NCBI GenBank assembly: GCA_009908855.1
Contig: JAAAOM010000031.1
Location: 62,001-126,000 of the forward strand
Source: Bacteroidota bacterium
Lineage (GTDB): Bacteria > Bacteroidota > Bacteroidia > Bacteroidales > JAAAOM01
Length of the DNA stretch: 64,000 nt
Direction: 5' to 3'
Below, piece by piece: positions 53,445-64,000 of this stretch. The notes below the pieces were generated by a model. It saw only the letters and a list, made by a program, of their open reading frames with translations, made no database searches and was not told the origin of the DNA. The position numbers and the translations under genes are program-made. Positions within the stretch are counted from its first letter, which is position 1. Every line of letters starts with the position of its first letter.

Positions 53445-55094
53445 TTATTTCAAATATTTATTTAACAGTTTATTGAGTTGATTGATATCAATGGGTTTGG
53501 TAATGAATTCATCACAACCAGCACGAAGGGCTCTATTCCGGTCACTTTCATAAGTATGAGCTGATTGTGCTATGATGGGCAGTTGCAACTTTTCTTTTCG
53601 TATAGCCTGAATAGCCTCAATACCATCCATTTCAGGCATTTTTAGGTCCATCAGAACAAGGTCGGTTTGTTTTTTTAATGCAAATTCTACTGCTTCAAGT
53701 CCATTTCTGGCTCTTTCAATTTGATATTGCTTTTTTAGGATATTATATAGTAATTGAAAATTAGAATCATTGTCTTCTGCTACTAATATACGGATGTTAT
53801 CAATTCGAACCCGGCGTTCTATTTTTGGTAATTGTATCGTTTCAGCCGCATCTTCTGCTTGCGGATATTTGCTTTCGGATTTGGTAATTCGCTGTTCAAT
53901 GGTAAAGACAAATCTCGATCCCTTACCCATTTTTGACTCAACATGTATTTCACCGCCTAATAATTTTACAAGGCTTTTACAAATTGCCAGTCCCAGCCCG
54001 GTTCCCTGACTAAAAACGTTTAACTTTGTAAAGGTATCAAATATATCGTTCTGTTTGTCAGCTGGTATGCCTATACCTGTATCTTTCACAAAACATTCAA
54101 TGGTGTTTTCATTGGTTTTGGAGTAACCAATTTCGATAAAACCCTTTGTGGTAAATTTTTTTGCATTGTATACCAGGTTGTTCAATACCTGCATCAATTT
54201 GGTCTTGTCGGTAAATACTTGTAAATCGGGTTCCCGGGGTGAAAATTTTAATGTTACCGATGATTTGAGTCCGAACTTTTGAGTGGCAATCACATTTTCA
54301 AATAAGCCATTCAATCCAAATTGTTTCGGATAAATATCAACTACACCTGCCTCAATTTTACTATGATCCAACAGATCGTTTATCAATTTCAGCAACAATT
54401 CGGTATTCGAGCTAATATATCGCATAAACAGTTCTCGTTCCTGATTGGTTATATCCTCATCGCAAATGAGGTTTGAAAATCCAACAATGGCATTTAAAGG
54501 GGTTCGCACCTCATGGCTGATGTTGGCCAGGAAAGCAGATTTTAGTTTATCGGCCTGTTCTGCCTTTTCTTTGGCCTTCACCAATTCATTCTGAAGTATA
54601 ATAAGTTGTGTAATGTCTCTGCTGATCCCGACTAACCCTATGCAGTTCCGGTTATCATCATACATAGGAAATTTAGTTTCCATCAAATGCATTTTGTCTC
54701 CGGGTACATTTTCAATTTCAATAATGTGATTCATTACCGGCGTTTCGGTATTCATTATTTGTTGTTCTTCATCATACGCTTGTTGAGCATGCTTAAAATA
54801 GTCAAAATCGGTTTTTCCGTATGCATCTTCTTCTCTTTCTTCCCCCAGTACATGAACCTGTGCTTTGTTTATTAATAAGAAACGGCTTTGGCGATCTTTG
54901 AAATATATGGTATCCGGTATGGCATCTATGAGGCTTTTGAAATTCATTGCATCACGGCCAATAATTTTATAATATTGATGCAGTCTTTTAATTTTTGTTC
55001 TGAAAAAAATAATGCAACCCGTCACCGAAACTACTCCTATGACGATCGATAGCCAAATCAACTCAATATTTTGGGACTGCATTAAGGTATTCAT
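53445..55094 (-). CDS. Hybrid histidine kinase with PAS, HisKA, HATPase and receiver
   Basis: The 549-residue protein has one N-terminal membrane helix (about 12-31), a PAS domain (about 50-165, 'NFKSLIDAIPDTIYFKDRQS'), HisKA with 'LANISHEVRTPLNAI', HATPase ('NNLVYNAKKFT', 'VKDTGIGIPADK', 'GTGLGLAICKSL') and a C-terminal receiver with phospho-acceptor Asp in 'LVLMDLKMPEMDG' and Lys in 'FITKPID'. No DNA-binding output or Hpt domain is present, so phosphate must pass on to another protein. The gene runs opposite to its neighbours and sits between the bamD-DUF4835 block and the GH2 gene. Confidence 0.95.
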   Translation of the reverse strand: MNTLMQSQNIELIWLSIVIGVVSVTGCIIFFRTKIKRLHQYYKIIGRDAMNFKSLIDAIPDTIYFKDRQSRFLLINKAQVHVLGEEREEDAYGKTDFDYFKHAQQAYDEEQQIMNTETPVMNHIIEIENVPGDKMHLMETKFPMYDDNRNCIGLVGISRDITQLIILQNELVKAKEKAEQADKLKSAFLANISHEVRTPLNAIVGFSNLICDEDITNQERELFMRYISSNTELLLKLINDLLDHSKIEAGVVDIYPKQFGLNGLFENVIATQKFGLKSSVTLKFSPREPDLQVFTDKTKLMQVLNNLVYNAKKFTTKGFIEIGYSKTNENTIECFVKDTGIGIPADKQNDIFDTFTKLNVFSQGTGLGLAICKSLVKLLGGEIHVESKMGKGSRFVFTIEQRITKSESKYPQAEDAAETIQLPKIERRVRIDNIRILVAEDNDSNFQLLYNILKKQYQIERARNGLEAVEFALKKQTDLVLMDLKMPEMDGIEAIQAIRKEKLQLPIIAQSAHTYESDRNRALRAGCDEFITKPIDINQLNKLLNKYLK

Positions 55095-58662
<3,568 letters not shown>

Positions 58663-58748
58663 GATATTAATGCCCGGGCAGCACTGATATGCCGGTGAAA
58701 TATTAAACCTGTTTTTTATTTTTGCATTGCGCTATGATTAGATAAAGT

Positions 58749-60428
58749 ATGCTTAAATCCCTGTCCATTGTAAATTATGCCCTGATTAATCAGATTGAGA
58801 TATCCTTTCAGGAAGGATTCTCAATTATTACCGGGGAGACCGGTGCAGGAAAATCGATTTTACTGGGTGCTCTGGGACTTATACTGGGTAAAAGGGCCGA
58901 TACCAACGTTTTATTGAATAAAGAACAAAAATGTGTGGTTGAAGGTCAATTTCTGGTAAAGGATTATGATTTACATTCCTTTTTCAGGGAGCATGAGCTG
59001 GATTATGATGAGGAAACCATCATCAGAAGAGAAATTTTACCGAGCGGTAAGTCCAGAGCATTTATCAACGACAGTCCCGTCAACCTGAGTATATTGCAGG
59101 CGTTAACCACCCAACTAATTGATATCCATTCACAACATCAGAACCTCAATCTTAATAATCAGCAATTTCAACTACAGGTGATTGACGCGCTGGCCGGTAA
59201 TAATGAAGAATTGCGGGAGTATAAAACCGCCTACAAGGCTTTTAAAGAAGCCGAAAAAAGTTACAAAACACTGAAAGAAACCGCCGACAAAGACTCCAAC
59301 GAGCTGGATTATCTGCAATATCAGTACCAGGAATTAGAAAAAGCCGCATTGCAGCAAAATGAGGATGAAGCACTTGAAGTTGAACAGCAGGAACTCGCTC
59401 ATGCCGAAGAAATAAAGGAAGCACTGTCGGCTTCAGTGTCATTGCTGACTACGGACGATCGGGCCATTCTGAATCAATTACGTAGTGTTTATGATCATAT
59501 TAAATCTGCCGCTTCTCATTTAACGGCTATCAGGGATATTCCGGAAAGGATTGAATCTGGCCTGATTGAGCTCAAGGATATTGCAAGGGAAATTGAATCC
59601 TGGTCCGGGAAAATTAATCACGATCCGGAAAGGTTAGAACTGGTGAACAGCAGAATAAATCTAATTTATCAATTGCAACAAAAGCACAGGGTGAGCTCGG
59701 TTAAGGAACTTATTGATGTTCAGCAAAAACTGGATGAACAAATCAGCAATATTGAATCGTTCGATGACCGGCTTGAAGAGCTTGAAAAAGAATACCACGC
59801 AACCTATAAAGAGCTATTAGAAAAAGCCAATGCATTAAGTAAAACACGTATAGCGGCAGGACATAAAGGGCAGACACAAATAGATGCTTTGTTATCAGAG
59901 TTGGCAATGCCTCATGCACAGTTCTATATAAAAATAACAGAAGCCGGAGATATTACGCCAAACGGCAAAGACGATGTGCAGTTCCTTTTCAGTGCCAACA
60001 AAGGAATGCAGGCTGTTGAGCTTGCCAAAGTTGCTTCAGGTGGTGAATTATCCCGCGTTATGCTTAGTGTAAAATCATTATTAACACATGTTAAAGGACT
60101 TCCCACCATCATCTTTGATGAAATAGATACCGGTGTATCCGGCGATGTGGCTGATAAGGTCGGTAATATCATTAAAGCCATGTCAGGTAACATGCAGGTT
60201 ATTAATATAACACACCTGCCACAGGTTGCCAGCAAAGGTGAACATCATTTTAAAGTATATAAAGACGACAACACCAATGCCACCGAGACACATATTAAAC
60301 AACTTACCGAAGAAGAGCGCATACAGGAAATAGCCAAAATGCTAAGTGGTGAACATATTACCGATGCCTCCCTTGAAAATGCCAAAGAACTATTAAGAAT
60401 TAATCAGGTTATTGCCAAACAGTCATAA
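58749..60428 (+). CDS. recN: DNA repair protein RecN
   Basis: The 559-residue SMC-like ATPase of double-strand break repair has Walker A 'ITGETGAGKSILLGALGL' near the N-terminus, two coiled-coil arms (about 155-380), and signature/Walker B in the C-terminus ('LAKVASGGELSRVMLSVKS', 'TIIFDEIDTGVSGDVADK', 'VINITHLPQVA'). In many Bacteroidota recN directly follows the DUF4835 gene. Here a kinase and a GH2 gene lie between. A TATTTTTG element at 58717-58724 could be its own -7 box. Confidence 0.96.
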   Translation: MLKSLSIVNYALINQIEISFQEGFSIITGETGAGKSILLGALGLILGKRADTNVLLNKEQKCVVEGQFLVKDYDLHSFFREHELDYDEETIIRREILPSGKSRAFINDSPVNLSILQALTTQLIDIHSQHQNLNLNNQQFQLQVIDALAGNNEELREYKTAYKAFKEAEKSYKTLKETADKDSNELDYLQYQYQELEKAALQQNEDEALEVEQQELAHAEEIKEALSASVSLLTTDDRAILNQLRSVYDHIKSAASHLTAIRDIPERIESGLIELKDIAREIESWSGKINHDPERLELVNSRINLIYQLQQKHRVSSVKELIDVQQKLDEQISNIESFDDRLEELEKEYHATYKELLEKANALSKTRIAAGHKGQTQIDALLSELAMPHAQFYIKITEAGDITPNGKDDVQFLFSANKGMQAVELAKVASGGELSRVMLSVKSLLTHVKGLPTIIFDEIDTGVSGDVADKVGNIIKAMSGNMQVINITHLPQVASKGEHHFKVYKDDNTNATETHIKQLTEEERIQEIAKMLSGEHITDASLENAKELLRINQVIAKQS

Positions 60429-60616
60429 AACAATATTAGGCTGAACACAATCCTTTGTAAACAACTTAGGATTATCGTTACCCTGAATGAAGCGTTTATT
60501 TATCCGTTCTTCCCAAGCCATGCCCATGTCAATTTATTTAAAATAATAATTGATTAATCATTCTTTATAATCTTTCTATATTATGATGTACGGGTATTTT
60601 CATATTAGAATTCTTA

Positions 60617-60624
60617 TATATTTG
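60617..60624 (+). promoter_or_regulatory. Candidate -7 element of the etf operon
   Basis: TATATTTG matches TAnnTTTG and would start a transcript about 28 bases before the etfB ATG. No well-spaced -33 TTTG was found. Confidence 0.35.
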
Positions 60625-60658
60625 TTTTTACACTGTTTAGAATATCAATTCAAAAAAT

Positions 60659-61534
60659 ATGAAAGCCTTAAAAATTGTTGTTTTAGCCAAGCAGGTTCCT
60701 GACACCCGAAATGTTGGGAAAGATGCCATGAAAGCTGATGGAACAGTGAATCGTGCGGCATTACCTGCTATTTTTAATCCTGAGGACCTGAATGCACTGG
60801 AACAGGCATTGCGGGTAAAAGATCAAATACCAGGCACCAAAGTAATATTGCTAACTATGGGACCGGGCCGGGCCGCTGAAGTGATCAGAGAGGGCCTTTA
60901 CCGTGGGGCAGATGAAGGTTATTTACTCACCGATCGGGCATTTGCGGGTGCAGATACCCTGGCAACCTCTTATGCCCTGGCATGCGCTATTCGCAAAATC
61001 AATGATGTTGACCTTATATTTGCCGGCAGACAGGCTATCGATGGCGATACTGCTCAGGTTGGGCCACAGGTAGCTGAAAAAATGCATTTGCCACAGGTTA
61101 CTTACGTAGAAGAAATAACGGAAATAAAAAAAGGGAAAATCACTTTAAAACGTCGTTTGGAAAGAGGGGTTGAAAGTGTTGAATGTCCTATGCCATGCGT
61201 GGTTACCGTAAACGGTTCGGCACCAACCTGTCGCCCCAGAAATGCCAAAGCATTGATGAAATATAAACATGCGCGCACAGTTACGGAACAACAAGACTCA
61301 TCAGAGGATTATATAACACTTTATACCGAAAGGCCCTACCTGGCTATTCCTGAATGGAGTGTAAATGACATCGAATCAGATCTTCAGCAATTGGGTTTAA
61401 CCGGTTCGCCTACAAAGGTTAAGAAAATTGAAAACATTGTCTTTCAGGCCAAAGAAGCCAGAAAAATCGAATCGAATGATGAGGGCATAGAGGATTTGAT
61501 GAAAGAGCTCATTGAAAACCATACACTGGGTTAA
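60659..61534 (+). CDS. etfB: Electron transfer flavoprotein beta subunit
   Basis: The 291-residue protein is the AMP-binding (or second-FAD) subunit of ETF, which passes electrons from acyl-CoA dehydrogenases to the quinone pool. Landmarks: 'IVVLAKQVPDTRN' start, 'VILLTMGPGRAAEVIREGL', 'LIFAGRQAIDGDTAQVGPQVAEKM' (family motif 'GRQAIDGDTAQVGP') and 'ERGVESVECPMPCVVTV'. Length is somewhat above mitochondrial-type EtfB. It begins a three-gene unit with etfA (47 bp on) and an acyl-CoA dehydrogenase. Confidence 0.94.
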   Translation: MKALKIVVLAKQVPDTRNVGKDAMKADGTVNRAALPAIFNPEDLNALEQALRVKDQIPGTKVILLTMGPGRAAEVIREGLYRGADEGYLLTDRAFAGADTLATSYALACAIRKINDVDLIFAGRQAIDGDTAQVGPQVAEKMHLPQVTYVEEITEIKKGKITLKRRLERGVESVECPMPCVVTVNGSAPTCRPRNAKALMKYKHARTVTEQQDSSEDYITLYTERPYLAIPEWSVNDIESDLQQLGLTGSPTKVKKIENIVFQAKEARKIESNDEGIEDLMKELIENHTLG

Positions 61535-61581
61535 GTAAATATCATTTTGTTTTATCGAATACTAATTAAAAGCAAATTAAC

Positions 61582-62601
61582 GTGAACAACATATTTGTAA
61601 TTTGTGAAACGGAGAATGGAAAAATCTCTGATGTAAGCCTTGAACTGCTTACAAAAGGCAGGTCGTTGGCCAATGAATTAAAATGTCAGCTTGAAGCACT
61701 GGTAATTGGTGACCACCTGGCGGATATCGAAAAGCAATTGTATCCATATGGTACCGATATGGTATGGGTAGCCGATGATTCAAGGTTGGTTTTTTATTCA
61801 ACCTTACCATATACCGCCATAGCCGTTCAGTTGTTTAAGGAGCAAAAACCACAAATTGTATTGCTGGGAGCATCCAGTTTTGGGCGTGATTTAGGTCCTC
61901 GCGTTTCTTCAGCCCTGGCAAGTGGGTTAACCGCTGATTGTACCAGCCTGGAAATTGGCGATCATGAAGATAAACGGGCAGGTAAGCAATACACCCATTT
62001 ATTATATCAAATTCGGCCGGCCTTTGGTGGAAATATTGTAGCAACCATAATAAACCCTGACAAAAGGCCCCAAATGGCCACGGTGCGCGAAGGGGTAATG
62101 AAAAAAGCAATACACAACGAAAATTACAAAGGCAAACGTACTGATTTGGATGTGTCAAAATATGTAAAAGATGATGATTTTGTGGTAAAAATCATTGAAC
62201 GACACATTGAATCCTCCAAAGTGAATATTAAAAATGCATCAATTATTGTGGCTGGCGGTTACGGCGTGGGTTCGAAAGAAAATTTTGATCTGCTGGCACA
62301 ACTCGCTGAGACCATTGGTGCTGAGGTAGGAGCATCACGCGCTGCCGTAGATGCTGGCTTTGCCGGGCATGACAGGCAAATCGGGCAAACAGGGGTTACC
62401 GTACGTCCCAAATTATACATTGCCTGCGGTATTTCCGGTCAAATACAACATATTGCCGGTATGCAGGACTCAGCCATGATCATTTCCATTAATAATGATC
62501 CCGGTGCTCCGATTAATAAAATTGCGGATTATGTTATTACAGGTGATTTAACAGAAGTGTTGCCTAAAATGATTAAGTACTATAAGAAAAACACCAAGTA
62601 A
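61582..62601 (+). CDS. etfA: Electron transfer flavoprotein alpha subunit
   Basis: The 339-residue protein carries the FAD-binding C-terminal domain: 'GYGVGSKENFDLLAQLAE', 'GASRAAVDAGF', 'QIGQTGVTVRPKLYIACGISGQIQH' (motif 'GQTGVTVRPKLYIACG') and 'SINNDPGAPINKIADYVI'. The N-terminal half has the usual ETF alpha/beta fold. The start is a GTG (61582), the only start compatible with the family. It forms a heterodimer with EtfB and hands electrons to a membrane ETF:quinone oxidoreductase, which is not encoded here. Confidence 0.95.
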   Translation: MNNIFVICETENGKISDVSLELLTKGRSLANELKCQLEALVIGDHLADIEKQLYPYGTDMVWVADDSRLVFYSTLPYTAIAVQLFKEQKPQIVLLGASSFGRDLGPRVSSALASGLTADCTSLEIGDHEDKRAGKQYTHLLYQIRPAFGGNIVATIINPDKRPQMATVREGVMKKAIHNENYKGKRTDLDVSKYVKDDDFVVKIIERHIESSKVNIKNASIIVAGGYGVGSKENFDLLAQLAETIGAEVGASRAAVDAGFAGHDRQIGQTGVTVRPKLYIACGISGQIQHIAGMQDSAMIISINNDPGAPINKIADYVITGDLTEVLPKMIKYYKKNTK

Positions 62602-62642
62602 GTGATTTTCTGACCATCGGTTGTAAACTTAAAATAAACAAA

Positions 62643-64000
62643 ATGGACAATTTTTATTTAGATAACCCGGAACTAAAATTTCATCTTACCCATCCGTTGA
62701 TGAAAAAAATTGTAGCCCTTAAAGAACGTGATTTCAAGGATAAAGATAATTATGATTATGCACCTATTGATTTCGAGGACGCCATGGACAGCTATCAGAA
62801 AGTGCTGGAGATCGTAGGCGATATTTGTGCCAATATTGTGGGGCCCAATGCTGAAGGTGTCGATCAGGAAGGACCTGTGCATGATAAAAATGGTGTAACC
62901 TACGCAAAAGGTACGCAGGAAAATCTGGATGCCCTGATAAAAGCCGGTTTAATGGGAATTACATTGCCCCGTGAGTTTGAAGGACTTAATTTTCCCATTG
63001 TACCCTACACCATGGCTGCCGATATAGTATCAAGAGCTGATGCGGGATTTGTAAATATATGGGGATTACAGGATTGTGCAGAGACCATACATGAATTTGC
63101 TTCGGACGAACAAAAGACAAAATACTTACCACGGGTATCCAGGGGAGAAACAATGGCCATGGACCTCACAGAACCGGATGCCGGCTCTGACCTCCAGCGG
63201 GTAATGCTTAAGGCAAACTATAACGAGCAGGAGGATCAGTGGTACTTAAATGGCGTAAAACGATTTATTACCAATGGCGATGGGGATATTTCCCTTGTGT
63301 TGGCTCGTTCGGAAGACGGAACGGTTGATGGACGCGGTTTATCTATGTTTATTTACGACAAGGCAAGTAAAGGTGTGACTGTTCGACGAATTGAACATAA
63401 AATGGGTATTATTGGTTCGCCAACCTGTGAACTGGTGTTCAAAAATGCGAAAGCCGAACTGGTGGGTGATCGTAAGCTTGGCCTGATTAAATATGTTATG
63501 TCGCTTATGAATGGTGCCCGACTGGGTATCGCTGCCCAATCGGTCGGGATAGCCGAAGCAGCCTATCGCGAAGCTTTAACCTACGCTGAAGAAAGGGAAC
63601 AATTCGGGAAACCGATTATTCAATTTCCGGCTGTTTATGAAATATTAACGACCATGAAAGCCAAGCTTGATGCTTGTCGCTCATTGCTCTACGAAACAGC
63701 GCGGTTTGTAGATATATATAAAACCTACACGCATATAGCAGAGGAGCGCACCCTCGAAAAAGAAGAACGCAATGAAATGAAGAAATACCAAAAACTGGCT
63801 GATATATACACACCATTAGCAAAAGGGATTTCTTCGGAGCTGTGTAACCAAATGGCTTATGATTCATTGCAAATACATGGGGGATCCGGATTTATGAAAG
63901 ACTATCCCATTGAACGCATTTACCGCGATGCTCGTATCACTTCCATTTATGAGGGCACTACGCAGCTACAGGTTGTGGCCGCAATACGGGGTGTTACGGC
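62643..64000 (+). CDS. Acyl-CoA dehydrogenase (3' partial)
   Basis: The frame opens with ATG 62643 and runs off the right edge with no stop (about 452 residues visible). It has the acyl-CoA dehydrogenase plan: N-terminal helical domain, 'MAMDLTEPDAGSDLQ' and 'LNGVKRFITNGDGDI' in the middle beta domain, and 'LQIHGGSGFMKDYPIERIYRDARITSIYEGTTQLQ' at the C-terminus (here 'IYEGTTQ' with the expected catalytic Glu). The extended N-terminus and continuing C-terminus indicate the longer (about 600-residue) family. It donates electrons to the EtfAB encoded upstream, the first step of fatty-acid or branched acyl oxidation. Confidence 0.94.
   Translation, partial: MDNFYLDNPELKFHLTHPLMKKIVALKERDFKDKDNYDYAPIDFEDAMDSYQKVLEIVGDICANIVGPNAEGVDQEGPVHDKNGVTYAKGTQENLDALIKAGLMGITLPREFEGLNFPIVPYTMAADIVSRADAGFVNIWGLQDCAETIHEFASDEQKTKYLPRVSRGETMAMDLTEPDAGSDLQRVMLKANYNEQEDQWYLNGVKRFITNGDGDISLVLARSEDGTVDGRGLSMFIYDKASKGVTVRRIEHKMGIIGSPTCELVFKNAKAELVGDRKLGLIKYVMSLMNGARLGIAAQSVGIAEAAYREALTYAEEREQFGKPIIQFPAVYEILTTMKAKLDACRSLLYETARFVDIYKTYTHIAEERTLEKEERNEMKKYQKLADIYTPLAKGISSELCNQMAYDSLQIHGGSGFMKDYPIERIYRDARITSIYEGTTQLQVVAAIRGVT

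Overview
ORGANISM. The window looks like a chromosome segment of a Bacteroidota bacterium, most likely Bacteroidales/Marinilabiliales-like; a finer placement is not supportable from sequence alone. Pointers are the gene order bamD - Bacteroidota-type rpoZ - coaBC - DUF4835, a DUF6427-like membrane protein, a sensor kinase with a Reg_prop/Y_Y_Y periplasmic region, a TonB-linked outer-membrane barrel with a CarboxypepD_reg-like N-terminus, secreted GH2 and GH3 glycosidases, AT-rich spacers, and TTTG-N19-21-TAnnTTTG promoters of the Bacteroidota sigma-factor type. No rRNA, tRNA, CRISPR array, phage or transposase gene was recognised. LAYOUT. (1) 3-13870, plus strand: a dense signalling block. It holds CheR (5' end outside the window), a membrane HAMP-GAF-PAS-PAS sensor with no kinase domain, a second CheR-like protein with a damaged SAM-binding motif, a stand-alone CheB methylesterase domain, a membrane GAF protein, a membrane GAF-PAS-PAS-SpoIIE/PP2C phosphatase, a SiaB-type kinase, a SiaC-type phosphoprotein, a TerB/FHA-like/ABCG-type ABC transporter, a lipoprotein and a small secreted protein, ending at a clear terminator. 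CheA, CheW, CheY and a diguanylate cyclase are all absent here. This is the best candidate for an undescribed system: a CheB/CheR methylation pair wired to a Sia partner-switch that may control an ABC transporter. (2) 13992-24086: DUF6427-like protein, trxA, dnaE with a fused proofreading exonuclease, a TonB-type outer-membrane protein, a methyltransferase and rpiA. (3) 24087-26162: a repeat-rich, gene-poor stretch with doxX between two near-identical 139-bp repeats, a small XRE regulator of different base composition, and several palindromes. (4) 26163-30720, minus strand: SDR oxidoreductase, a BASS-family transporter and a PlsC-ACP-AMP-ligase fusion. (5) 31243-41821: a sensor kinase with twelve exact-length propeller repeats, an EamA transporter, a SufS-like enzyme with a decayed duplicate at its N-terminus, a Gly/Asp-rich protein, a Ca2+/Na+ antiporter and small envelope proteins. 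(6) 41983-49956: GH3 glycosidase, a second acyl-CoA ligase plus BASS transporter pair, trxB and an alpha-oxoamine synthase probably of sphingolipid or sulfonolipid synthesis. (7) 50115-60428: bamD-rpoZ-coaBC-DUF4835, then a hybrid histidine kinase and a GH2 beta-galactosidase that separate this block from recN. (8) 60659-64000: etfB-etfA-acyl-CoA dehydrogenase, cut by the window end. HOW THE GENES WORK TOGETHER. Several modules concern acyl and lipid handling: two acyl ligases, PlsC/ACP, the oxoamine synthase, and ETF with an acyl-CoA dehydrogenase. Others serve envelope biogenesis (BamD, DUF4835, TonB barrel), polysaccharide breakdown (GH2, GH3) and thiol redox (TrxA, TrxB). The striking load of multidomain sensors (CheB/CheR, GAF/PAS, Reg_prop kinase, hybrid kinase) suggests an organism that responds closely to its environment.
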